From contig NZ_MDED01000012.1 of assembly GCF_002939885.1 (NCBI RefSeq), positions 1-64,000 on the forward strand: a stretch of DNA of 64,000 nt, given 5' to 3'. The DNA comes from Xanthomonas cucurbitae. Lineage in GTDB: Bacteria > Pseudomonadota > Gammaproteobacteria > Xanthomonadales > Xanthomonadaceae. The notes below the pieces were generated by a model. It was given only the letters and a program-made list of their open reading frames with translations, was not told the origin of the DNA and did no database searches. Positions 17,791 through 28,845 of the stretch are shown in pieces (position 1 is the first letter of the stretch; every line of letters begins with the position of its first letter). The translations under genes were made by a program, and so were the position numbers.

Positions 17791-18360
17791 ATGAATGCAC
17801 AGAACCCGATGGAGCTGGTCAGCAAGACCGCTGCCTTGATGGAGCAGTTCGAGCGTCGATGCGCCGAATTGGAACACCTGCAACGCCATCTTGCGCAGCA
17901 GTTGGAGCAAGTGGCCCAGTCGCTGCCAACTGTGGTCACCCGTTCGGCCGAGCAGACGCTGCAGCGCGTGCCCGACACCTTGATTCGAAGCATCCAGCAG
18001 GGAATGGACCAACCCGTCGCCGGCTTCGAGAGGCGGCTACAGCAAGCCGGTGGCTTGATCGGCGAAGGCGCGCAGTCGCTGTCCGATCAACTCAAGCGGA
18101 TCGAGCGCGGGCAGCGCCTGCTGCTGTGGAAAGGCGCTGCGGTTGTCCTGGGAAGTCTGCTGCTGTTGCTGGGCGGTGGTGGATGGTTGTTGAGCCAGTA
18201 CCGCCAGGAGATCCGCGACAATCAGTTGCGTGCGGAGTTGCTGCGCGCCTACAACGCGGCGGACGTGACCCTGTGCGAGGGCCGCCTATGCGCGAATGTC
18301 GAAACCAAAGGCGCCGCTTACGGTGAAAGGCGTCAGTATCGGCCTGTCAAGCCACGCTGA
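17791..18360 (+). CDS. coiled-coil inner-membrane protein, MobB/relaxation-protein-like
   Basis: This 189-residue protein starts with a long amphipathic helical region (about 1-110, rich in Gln, Glu and Leu). One strong membrane segment follows (about 118-138, LLLWKGAAVVLGSLLLLLGG), then a basic C-terminal part with two Cys (LCEGRLCANV) and the ending YGERRQYRPVKPR. It lies 29 bases after the full-length lipase in the same direction. The architecture recalls relaxation/mobilisation accessory proteins of Xanthomonadaceae plasmids. I cannot confirm this without a search. A helper for effector delivery is another possibility. Confidence 0.55.
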   Translation: MNAQNPMELVSKTAALMEQFERRCAELEHLQRHLAQQLEQVAQSLPTVVTRSAEQTLQRVPDTLIRSIQQGMDQPVAGFERRLQQAGGLIGEGAQSLSDQLKRIERGQRLLLWKGAAVVLGSLLLLLGGGGWLLSQYRQEIRDNQLRAELLRAYNAADVTLCEGRLCANVETKGAAYGERRQYRPVKPR

Positions 18361-18514
18361 TGTTGGCGGTAGCAACTGCGTTGCCTGTGGCTTCTCGGGG
18401 CCTTGCCAAACCGCCTGCGCCAGGACGGAGACAGGCTCCATCGCCGTGATAGTGCTCCATGCGCATCCTTTGGTTTGGCGATGGACCGTGTGCCATCGGG
18501 AGTAAGTCGCAGGC

Positions 18515-20212
18515 TCACGACGCCGGCACGTTCAACGCCCGATATGGCGGGGTGGACATCACCATCTCGGCCAGCGAGTAGGCCAGTTCGCGTTCGGCCA
18601 GCACCGCGCCGTCGGCGCCGTGGTCGAGCAGATGCTTCACCTCCGCATCGCTGTGCGCGCGCGCCAGCAGGGTCAGCGACGGATTGATCGCGCGCAGCTT
18701 GGCCAGGGCTTCGCCGGCTTCCAGCGGTTGCGGGATGGCCAGGATTGCGATCTTGGCGTGTTCGGGGCTGGCCTCGGCCAGCACCCGGTCGGCGGCCGCG
18801 CTGCCGCGGATACCGGGAATGCCGGCGGCATGCGCCTTGGCGACATGCTCGCCGTTGTCGTCGATCACCAGCACCGGGACACCACGCCCGCGCAGCAACT
18901 GCGCCAGCGCGCTGCCTACGCGGCCATAGCCGATCACGATGGCATGGCCGCTGGTGGGCAGTGGCGGGCCGGGCGGCAGCTCCGGTTCCACGACCGCCGG
19001 CGCATCCTGCGCCTGCCGGGCCTGCCAACGGTCCAGCCACGAGAACAGGAACGGGTTGGCCACGATCGACAGCAGCGCGCCGGCCAGGATCAAATCGCGC
19101 CCGGTCTCGGGCAGGATCGCCAGCTGTACGCCCAGGCCGGCCAGGATGAAAGAGAACTCGCCGATCTGCGCCAGGCTGGTGGAAATGGTCAGCGCCGTGC
19201 CGGTGGGGTGGCCGAATGCGCGCACGATCAGGAAGGCCGCCAGCGACTTGCCCACCGTCACGGTCAGGAACGTGGCCAGCACCTGCCAGGGGTGTTCGAC
19301 CAGGATCATCGGGTCGAACAACATGCCCACCGACACGAAGAACAGCACGGCGAATGCGTCGCGTAGCGGCAACGAATCGTTGGCCGCCTTGTGGCTCAGT
19401 TCCGATTCCTTGAGCAGCATGCCGGCAAAGAACGCACCCAGCGCGAACGACACGCCGAACAGCGTGGCCGACAGGAACGCCACGCCCAGCGCGATGCCGA
19501 GCACAGCCAGGGTGAACAGCTCGCGTGAGCCGGTGGCGGCGACCTTTTCCAGCGACCACGGGATCACCCGGCGCCCGACCACCAGCATCACCGCGACGAA
19601 GGCCACCAGTTTCAACACGGTCACGCCGAGCGCGGCCAGCAGCGACGGAGAGTGGCCTGCGTGCGTGGCGGCCGGCGCGCCGGTTCCCAGCACCTCGGCC
19701 AGTGCTGGCAGCATCACCAGCGCGATCACCATCACCAGGTCTTCGACGATCAACCAGCCCACCGCGATGCGGCCGCGCTGGGTGTCCAGCAAGCGGCGCT
19801 CTTCCAATGCGCGCAGCAGCACCACGGTGCTGGCCACCGACAGCGCCAGGCCGAACACCAGCCCGTGCATCAGCGGCCAGCCCATGCTCCAGGCCAGCGC
19901 CCAGCCGAGCAGGGTGGCCACCACGATCTGCGCCAGCGCGCCGGGTACCGCGATCCACTTCACTTCCATCAGATCGTCGAGCGAGAAATGCAGGCCCACT
20001 CCGAACATCAGCAGCATCACGCCCAGCTCGGACAGCTGGTTGGCCATGTCCTGGTTGGCCACGAAGCCGGGCGTGAATGGCCCGACGCAGACGCCGGCCA
20101 GCAGGTAGCCGACCAGTGGCGAGAGCTTCACCTTCTGTGCGAGCGTGCCCAGCACGAAAGCGACCGCGAGGCCGACGGCGATGATGTCGATGAGGCTGGT
20201 GTCGTGATGCAT
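18515..20212 (-). CDS. ybaL: YbaL/KefB-type cation:proton antiporter (CPA2 family)
   Basis: This 565-residue protein has an N-terminal Na+/H+-exchanger domain of about twelve membrane segments (residues 5-385, with LVGYLLAGVCVGPFTPG and GWLIVEDLVMV). A cytosolic RCK/TrkA-N domain follows (about 410-530) with the nucleotide-binding motif VIGYGRVGSALAQLL. It should exchange K+ or Na+ for protons under nucleotide control. The ATG at 20212 gives MHHDTSLIDII, the normal family start. It is monocistronic and converges with the lipase-array genes across 154 bases in which I see nothing specific. Confidence 0.9.
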   Translation of the reverse strand: MHHDTSLIDIIAVGLAVAFVLGTLAQKVKLSPLVGYLLAGVCVGPFTPGFVANQDMANQLSELGVMLLMFGVGLHFSLDDLMEVKWIAVPGALAQIVVATLLGWALAWSMGWPLMHGLVFGLALSVASTVVLLRALEERRLLDTQRGRIAVGWLIVEDLVMVIALVMLPALAEVLGTGAPAATHAGHSPSLLAALGVTVLKLVAFVAVMLVVGRRVIPWSLEKVAATGSRELFTLAVLGIALGVAFLSATLFGVSFALGAFFAGMLLKESELSHKAANDSLPLRDAFAVLFFVSVGMLFDPMILVEHPWQVLATFLTVTVGKSLAAFLIVRAFGHPTGTALTISTSLAQIGEFSFILAGLGVQLAILPETGRDLILAGALLSIVANPFLFSWLDRWQARQAQDAPAVVEPELPPGPPLPTSGHAIVIGYGRVGSALAQLLRGRGVPVLVIDDNGEHVAKAHAAGIPGIRGSAAADRVLAEASPEHAKIAILAIPQPLEAGEALAKLRAINPSLTLLARAHSDAEVKHLLDHGADGAVLAERELAYSLAEMVMSTPPYRALNVPAS

Positions 20213-20612
20213 TCCAATCCGTTGTGAGGGAGTCCGGAGAAAGAGCTGGGGCGGGCCCTGGCCAGTATCGCTGCGCAGCGCATCGCCTGCGGGCATTGCG
20301 TGCGGATGGCGGGTGTCCGGCGCGAAGGGAACAGGACCGCAGGCGCTGGTCCGGTGTGGCCGGGCCGTCATAGTACACACGGCTTGATTAACGTGATGCG
20401 AGCCGTTGTCGGTACCGCTCACCCATGCTCCCTCTGCAGCGGGTCGCTGCCCAGGCTGTCGGTGTGCATCCACGCTGCGTGGTGGATGCAGCCTGATTGC
20501 CGGCACGGGAACGGCGCGCCACGGCGGCGGCGTGGACGCCGCACCGGGACGGTGGCATTGCCTTGTCGCGCAACGGGATATCGATGCCCGCCCTGCGGAT
20601 GCGCCGCGCCGC
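20213..20612. other. intergenic region without a recognised gene
   Basis: The 470 bases between the antiporter and the first TonB receptor carry several GC-rich inverted repeats, for instance GCGGCGT/ACGCCGC at 20527-20542. There is no credible gene. Short open frames on both strands are artefacts of high GC. The part next to the antiporter must contain its promoter. Confidence 0.5.
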
Positions 20613-20638
20613 GCGTGGTCGTCGCAGCGCGACCACGC
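20613..20638 (-). terminator. hairpin after TonB receptor 1
   Basis: A perfect 9-bp stem (GCGTGGTCG with CGACCACGC) encloses an 8-base loop 45 bases past the receptor stop. There is no U-run, so it is a weak terminator candidate or an mRNA-stabilising hairpin. Confidence 0.35.
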
Positions 20639-20682
20639 AGCTGCGCTGCGCCGGACCCCAGCCCGGCGCAGCCTGTCGCGGA

Positions 20683-23079
20683 TCAGAACCGGTAGGTGAC
20701 CCGGCCGTACCAGTAGCGCCCGTTGAAGCCGAACGGCGAGAGCGACGAATATTGCAGGCCGCTGGCGCGGTCGTCGTAGCCGGTGGTCAGCTGGGCCTTG
20801 GTCGGGTACTGGTTGGTGAGGTTGTCTGCGCCGACGGTGAAGGTGAAGGCATTCCAGGTCTGGTTGGCGGCAAGGTTCAACAGCCAACGCGCAGCGTAGG
20901 TCTGATCCTGGCTGCCATCGGCCGGGTCGCCGATGCGCTTGATCGCGCCGTAGCGGGTGGCATTGACGTTCAGCGCGAACCCGCCGATCGACCAATCCGC
21001 TGCGGCCATGTACTTGGTGCGCGGCGTCGATTGGGTGAGCAGGCCCTGGCTGGCGCGTCCGAAGTTGGGGTTGGACAATTCCAGGATGGTGGTCTTGTTG
21101 TAGTTGGCGCTGGCGCTCAGGTTGAGCTTGCCGTAGCTGCCCAGCTCAGCCTGGTAGCTGTTGATCCAGTCCACGCCGCGGGTACGGCTGGTGGCGCCGT
21201 TGACGAAGAACTGCACCGCGGCCACCTGGCCGATGGGCTGCGCCAGCTGCAGCTGGTCCGAATACAGAATCTGGTCCCAGATGCGGATCTGGTAGACGTC
21301 CAGGCTGGAGGTGAAGTTGGCGGTGGGTTGCCACACGCCGCCCAGCCCGTAGTTGGTGGATTTTTCCGGGCTCAGCGGGCGGGCGCCCAGCTGCAGGGCA
21401 ACCGGATCGGAGGTGCGGTAGGTGCCCACCTGGACCAACTGGCCGTCCTGCGGCAGGGTGACCACCGAAGCGTAGTTCTGCTGCGCCAACGACGGTGCGC
21501 GGAAGCCGTTGGAGACGGTGGCGCGCAGTGCGAACGTATCGGTGAAGGCATAGCGTGCCGACAGCTTGCCCGCACGGGTGGAGCCGGCATCGCTGTAGTT
21601 CTCGAAGCGCCCGGCAATACCGCCGGAGAGCTTGTCGGTCAGATCCGCTTCCAGATTGGCGTACACCGCATTGCTGTGGCGGCCGAATTTGCCGGCCACC
21701 GAGGGTTCCAGGCCAGAGAACACCTGCGCGCCGCCGGGGTAAGGCGTGCCGGTGGAGGGGTCGATGGTGTTGGGGTCGAAGAAATACGAGGCCGGCGAGC
21801 CAGCAGTGATCGCGTAGCGGTCCTGGCGATGCTCGGCACCGAAGGCTACGTTCACCGGATACGCCAGGCCCCAGTCGAAGGACTTGTTGATGTCCAGATT
21901 GACCGTGCCCTGTTCGGTCTCGAACCCGCCGGCATTGAAGTTCAGTGGCGAGTTGCCGGTGGACCAGTACAGGCTGGTGTTGATGCTGTCGAGGATGTTG
22001 AAGGTCATGTCGTTCTTGCCATAGGTGGCCGACAGGTCCCAATTCCATTCGCTGGCAGTGCTGCCCTTCAATCCCAGCACCGCCGAGCGGTCGTTGACGG
22101 GATTGTAGATCTGCGGCAGGAAGCCGTTGGGATACACCGCCTGCACATTGCGGCTGGTGTTGTCATAGGCGCGGTAGTAGCCGTTGGAGGTCACTTCGCG
22201 GCGGCTCATGCTCAGATGGCCGTACAGCTCGAGATTAGGCGAGAAGGTGTAGCCGAATGCGGCCAGGCCTTGATAGAACGTGGAATCCGGATCGCCATGG
22301 CGTTGGTAGGGCACACCGCCGGGATTGGCCGCACCGGCGATGGTGGTGGCGCGGTTGGTGTTTTCACTGCGATTGGTGTCCATGGTGTTCTGGTAGTTCC
22401 AGGACAGCCGCACCCAGCCTGGTGCGGCATCGCCGCCGCCGCCGAACGGCAGGCCGATCGAGCCATCGATACCATTCTGCGCACCATCGCCCTTGTCCAT
22501 GAGGCCGCCGTTGATCGACACGCTGTTGCTGCCGGCATCGGCGCCATGCTTGAGCACGATATTGACCACGCCGGCGATGGCATCGGAGCCGTATTGCGCC
22601 GAGGCGCCGTCGCGCAGCACTTCGATGCGTGCGATCGCCGACATCGGCAGTGAATTGAGATCGGCTGGCGCCGAGCCGCGGCCCACGTAGGGGTTGTAGT
22701 TGATGAGCGAGGAGGTGTGGTAGCGCTTGCCGTCGACCAGCACCAGCACCGCGTCCGGCGACAGCCCGCGCAGCGTGGCCGGGCGCGCTGCATCGTTACC
22801 GTCGGAAATGGCCGGGCGCGGGAAGTTCAACGAAGGCAGCAATTTGCCCAACGCGGTGGCGATGTCGGTGGCGCCGGTGGCCTGCAGCGATTGCTCGGTG
22901 ATGATGTCGATCGGCGATTCGGATTCGGCCACGGTGCGGTCGCTCACGCGCGTGCCGGTCACGATCAGGGTATCCAGGGTTTTTTGCGGTTCGGCGGTTT
23001 GCGACTGCGCGCCGGCAGTAAACGCGCACAGCGTCAGTGCAGCCGAAATTGCCAGCGAGAGGGCGTTGGAGGTGTGCAT
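20683..23079 (-). CDS. TonB-dependent receptor, tandem paralogue 1
   Basis: This 798-residue outer-membrane receptor has a signal peptide ending at AGAQSQ. A TonB-box-like LDTLIVTGTRVSDRTVAES segment leads into a plug with ATLRGLSPDAVLVLVDGKR and IEVLRDGASAQYGSDAIAGVVNIVL. The large barrel ends in WYGRVTYRF. It lacks the long N-terminal signalling extension of transducers. The ATG at 23079 is preferred over a TTG three codons upstream. Two paralogues follow in tandem (23290 and 26273). The substrate is unknown. The plug type is common in iron-complex and plant-metabolite receptors of this genus. Confidence 0.88.
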   Translation of the reverse strand: MHTSNALSLAISAALTLCAFTAGAQSQTAEPQKTLDTLIVTGTRVSDRTVAESESPIDIITEQSLQATGATDIATALGKLLPSLNFPRPAISDGNDAARPATLRGLSPDAVLVLVDGKRYHTSSLINYNPYVGRGSAPADLNSLPMSAIARIEVLRDGASAQYGSDAIAGVVNIVLKHGADAGSNSVSINGGLMDKGDGAQNGIDGSIGLPFGGGGDAAPGWVRLSWNYQNTMDTNRSENTNRATTIAGAANPGGVPYQRHGDPDSTFYQGLAAFGYTFSPNLELYGHLSMSRREVTSNGYYRAYDNTSRNVQAVYPNGFLPQIYNPVNDRSAVLGLKGSTASEWNWDLSATYGKNDMTFNILDSINTSLYWSTGNSPLNFNAGGFETEQGTVNLDINKSFDWGLAYPVNVAFGAEHRQDRYAITAGSPASYFFDPNTIDPSTGTPYPGGAQVFSGLEPSVAGKFGRHSNAVYANLEADLTDKLSGGIAGRFENYSDAGSTRAGKLSARYAFTDTFALRATVSNGFRAPSLAQQNYASVVTLPQDGQLVQVGTYRTSDPVALQLGARPLSPEKSTNYGLGGVWQPTANFTSSLDVYQIRIWDQILYSDQLQLAQPIGQVAAVQFFVNGATSRTRGVDWINSYQAELGSYGKLNLSASANYNKTTILELSNPNFGRASQGLLTQSTPRTKYMAAADWSIGGFALNVNATRYGAIKRIGDPADGSQDQTYAARWLLNLAANQTWNAFTFTVGADNLTNQYPTKAQLTTGYDDRASGLQYSSLSPFGFNGRYWYGRVTYRF

Positions 23080-23238
23080 GGGGATCAAGGCTCAAAGGGG
23101 CGGGTGGGCGTAGCCGCCAGGCTAGGGAATGCCGGTACTGCGGCGGCGGAGGGGAAATCCGTAGTACCCGCGTCCTGCACGCATCGGGAGCCGGGCGTGC
23201 AGTGCGGGAACGGCGGTAATCGGCAATGCGCGGTCAGC

Positions 23239-23261
23239 CGCATTGCCGCGCGAGCAATGCG
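23239..23261 (-). terminator. hairpin after TonB receptor 2
   Basis: An 8-bp perfect stem (CGCATTGC with GCAATGCG) with a 7-base loop lies about 30 bases beyond the receptor 2 stop. It is GC-rich and has no clear U-run, so it is only a candidate. Confidence 0.3.
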
Positions 23262-23289
23262 CCGGTCGTTGCCGCCCGGCGCGCGGCAT

Positions 23290-25677
<2,388 letters not shown>

Positions 25678-25766
25678 GCGGTGAAAACTCCGAGTGGGGA
25701 ACGGATGCAGCGCAGTGGGCCCCCTCCCAGGCCGCGTCCGTTGCGGCAGCTGCGGTGCGTTCTCAA

Positions 25767-25794
25767 CCATTAACCACGCGTAACCGCATGTCAA
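25767..25794 (-). promoter_or_regulatory. candidate promoter of TonB receptor 2
   Basis: On the minus strand TTGACA (25794-25789) is followed after 16 bases by TAATGG (25772-25767), about 90 bases before the start codon. The surrounding AT-rich stretch contains repeated GGTTACG/GGTTA units that could be an operator. The -10 is weak. Confidence 0.35.
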
Positions 25795-26090
25795 ATTTTG
25801 GTTACGTTGCGCATGCAACCGTCATCAACAATATGCTGATGCCAACGTTGTCATCGTGCACCAAAGTGATGCGTGGTTCGCACTTCTTTGGAACGCCCCC
25901 CGGAATAGCGGCGTTTTGCGCCGGACGTTATGGGGCGTAATATCTGCTATGAAATCTGCGTTTCACGCGGCGATCTGCACGCTTGCTGCACGCCGTTGCG
26001 CAAACTGCGCTGCATTGCTTCGCCGCTGTTGCCACCACCGACGCCCACGGTGGTGCCCGCCAGGGACGCATGCAGCCGCTCCCTAAAACG
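25795..26090. other. intergenic region upstream of TonB receptor 2
   Basis: I recognise no gene. The first 60 bases are AT-rich and include GGTTACGTTGCGCATGCAAC, an imperfect palindrome that may be a regulatory site. The rest is ordinary GC-rich sequence up to the hairpin at 26091. Confidence 0.4.
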
Positions 26091-26119
26091 CACATGCCCC
26101 GGACTGGCCGGGGCATGTG
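26091..26119 (-). terminator. strong hairpin terminator after TonB receptor 3
   Basis: A perfect 12-bp stem (CACATGCCCCGG with CCGGGGCATGTG) with the 5-base loop ACTGG is followed on the minus strand by CGTTTTAG. It lies about 150 bases past the receptor stop and is a good Rho-independent terminator candidate. Confidence 0.65.
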
Positions 26120-26272
26120 GTCGAGCGTTTGTGTTCCTGCACAAAAAGCATGCAGATACTTCAAACCCGATTGCAGTCAGCCATATTCGCTGCGGAAACG
26201 CATGGAAATCCAGGTGTTCGGGCAGCCAGCGCATGCGCGCAGCGGCGGCATGGGTGGCTCAGCGGGGCAGCG

Positions 26273-28666
26273 TTACCAGCGATAGTTGATGCGCCCGTAG
26301 ACATAGGCACCATTGAAGCCGAACGGCGACAGGTTGCTGTATGGGAACTGCCCGCTGGTGGAGTTGGCGAAATTGTTTTCGTCCGGGTATTGGTCCAGCA
26401 GGTTGTCTGCGCCCAGGGTCAGCGTCCAGCGGTCCACCTTGTAGCTGGCCGATGCATCCACCACCCACTTGGTACCGAAGGTCTGGTCGTTGATCGCCGC
26501 GGCCGGGCGCGTGCTGTACTTGCCGTAGCGGGTGGCACCCAGCGCCAGCGTCCAGTGCTCGGAATTCCAGCTGCCGTTGATGAGGAACTTGTCACGCGGG
26601 AAGCCTTCTTCGATGCGGCCGCGCTCAGTGCGGTCGATACGCTCCAGGCTCAGCCCGTTGGCCGACAGCGCCGCCGGGTTGGCGGCCACGCTGCGCACCT
26701 CGGTTTCGGAGTAGTTGTAACCGGCGGTCAGGTCCACGCGGCTGGCGGCCAGCTGCCAGCGGTAGCTGCCCACCACGTCCACGCCGCGCGTGCGCGTGTC
26801 CACTGCATTGGTGAAGTAACGTCCGCCGTTGATGCCGAAGATGCCCTGCGATTCCAGCAGGCTGCGCACGCCGGCACCGGTGAGGTTGGACGACAGCACG
26901 ATGCGGTCGTCCACATCGATCTGGTACGCATCCACGGTGAGATAGAGCGCATCGGTGGGCTGCAGCACCAGGCCCAGGCTGTAGGACAGCGAGGTTTCCG
27001 CATCCAGCGGTTCGGCACCGAAGGCGCGCGCTACGCTGCTGTCGGCCGGGAAGGTGCGGATCTCGAATGGATTAGGGTTGCCGGCCAGGAAGGTGGTGCT
27101 GGTGGACTGGAAATACTGCTGCGGTAGCGACGGCGCGCGGAAGCCGGAGGCCACCGTGCCGCGCAATGCGATCTTGTCGGTAAACGCATAGCGCGCCGAC
27201 GCCTTGCCCGAGGCCTGGCTGCCGAAATCGCTGTAGTCCTCATAACGCCCGGCAAGCCCGGCGGAGAACTTGTCGGTGAAGTCGGCTTCGATGTCGGCAT
27301 ACAACGCGTAGCTGTCGCGCGAATACTGCCCGGACACGCTGGGTGCGAATCCGCCGAAGCCCTGCGCGCCGCCGGCCAGCGTGCCAGCCTGGAAGTACGA
27401 GCCCACTTCGCCCGGCGACTGGTTCCACTTTTCGTTGCGGTACTCGGCACCGAAGGCCACGGTCACCGGATACGCCAGGCCCCAGTCGAAACCGCGCTTG
27501 ACGTCCAGGTTGACGATGTTCTGCGTGGTCTCCAGCGCGCCGTCGTAGAACGAGGTGGGCGAGGTCGGCCCCAGGCTCACGTTGAGCGTGTTGCGGGTGT
27601 GGAAGTCGATGCGGTTGTAGCCGTAGTTATAGCTGGCATTCCAGTCCCAGCCGCCGGCGGTGGCGCCGCGCACGCCGGCCACCAGCGAACGGTCCTTGGC
27701 GTAGCTCTGGATCTCCGGCAAAAAGCCCTGTGGGTAGACCGACAGGATGTTCTGGCTGCTGCCTGGCGCGCGGAAGAACGCGAACGAGGTGATGTCGCGG
27801 TTGCTGGCGGTGGCGAAGGCGTAGCCGGTGATGCTGTCGCTGAACTGGTATTCGGTAGTGAGCGAGGCGGCCTGCGCATTGACGTCCGGGTCGCCGATCT
27901 TGAATGCCTTCTGGCCCACGGCCGGCTGCGAGACGCTGGGCGCGCCGGCATAGCCGCGTGCGCGGTCGGTGGGGTCCTGCTGGTTGAGCTGGGCGGCCAC
28001 GTGCAGCCAGCCGCGGTCGCCGCCATAGGCCACGCCGGTGTCGCCGGACAGCTCGTAGTTGCTGCCGTCGCCGGCCGAGTACTGGCCGAAGCCGGCCTGC
28101 AGGCTGCCGCCCTGTTCGGCGCCCTTGAGCACGATGTTGACCACGCCGGCGATGGCATCGGAGCCGTATTGCGCCGAGGCGCCGTCGCGCAGCACTTCCA
28201 CCCGTGCGATCGCCGTCACCGGGATGGTGTTCAGATCCACTGCGGCGGCGCCGCGGCCGATGGTGCCGTTGAGGTTGAGTAGCGAGGAGGTGTGGCGGCG
28301 CTTGCCGTTGACCAGCACCAGCACCTGGTCCGGCGACAGGCCGCGCAGCTGGGCAGGGCGGATCGCGCTGGTGCCGTCGCTCAGCGCCGGGCGCGGAAAG
28401 TTCAGCGAGGGCAGCGCGCGCGCCAGCGCGGTGGCCAGCTCGGGGGTGCCGGTGGCCTGCAGCGACTCGGCGCTGATGATGTCGATCGGCGACTGCGATT
28501 CGGCCACGGTGCGGTCGGCCACGCGGGTGCCGGTGACGATCACCGTATCCAGGGTGTTGGCGGTGCTGGCCGGCGCGGTGGCAGGTGCGGCGGTCTGGGC
28601 CTGGGCGGGAGAGGCAAGCAGTGCAGCGACCACGGCGGTCGCAAGCGAAGACAGGGGGATGTTCAT
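26273..28666 (-). CDS. TonB-dependent receptor, tandem paralogue 3
   Basis: This 797-residue receptor of the same subfamily as the two preceding genes begins MNIPLSSLATAVVAALLASPAQAQ, which is the signal peptide. Plug motifs are TVIVTGTRVADRTVAES, AQLRGLSPDQVLVLVNGKR and VEVLRDGASAQYGSDAIAGVVNIVL. The barrel ends AYVYGRINYRW. It starts from the intergenic region shared with the divergent ABC-F gene. The three copies align over their full length but differ mainly in the extracellular loops, as expected after duplication and change of ligand. Confidence 0.88.
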   Translation of the reverse strand: MNIPLSSLATAVVAALLASPAQAQTAAPATAPASTANTLDTVIVTGTRVADRTVAESQSPIDIISAESLQATGTPELATALARALPSLNFPRPALSDGTSAIRPAQLRGLSPDQVLVLVNGKRRHTSSLLNLNGTIGRGAAAVDLNTIPVTAIARVEVLRDGASAQYGSDAIAGVVNIVLKGAEQGGSLQAGFGQYSAGDGSNYELSGDTGVAYGGDRGWLHVAAQLNQQDPTDRARGYAGAPSVSQPAVGQKAFKIGDPDVNAQAASLTTEYQFSDSITGYAFATASNRDITSFAFFRAPGSSQNILSVYPQGFLPEIQSYAKDRSLVAGVRGATAGGWDWNASYNYGYNRIDFHTRNTLNVSLGPTSPTSFYDGALETTQNIVNLDVKRGFDWGLAYPVTVAFGAEYRNEKWNQSPGEVGSYFQAGTLAGGAQGFGGFAPSVSGQYSRDSYALYADIEADFTDKFSAGLAGRYEDYSDFGSQASGKASARYAFTDKIALRGTVASGFRAPSLPQQYFQSTSTTFLAGNPNPFEIRTFPADSSVARAFGAEPLDAETSLSYSLGLVLQPTDALYLTVDAYQIDVDDRIVLSSNLTGAGVRSLLESQGIFGINGGRYFTNAVDTRTRGVDVVGSYRWQLAASRVDLTAGYNYSETEVRSVAANPAALSANGLSLERIDRTERGRIEEGFPRDKFLINGSWNSEHWTLALGATRYGKYSTRPAAAINDQTFGTKWVVDASASYKVDRWTLTLGADNLLDQYPDENNFANSTSGQFPYSNLSPFGFNGAYVYGRINYRW

Positions 28667-28845
28667 GACAACTCCGAAACGTGGGTCCGGGCAAGGCCCG
28701 GCAAGACTGGGCAGGTGGCGTCGGGCGCGGGCGAAGATCTGCATCGGCCAACCTGAAGGCGCTAATTATTCGTTAACGCTAGAATGGCGTCGCAGGAATG
28801 CTGCTCATCTGCTCATTCCTTTTCGTTCTATCGGACTGTCCATCA

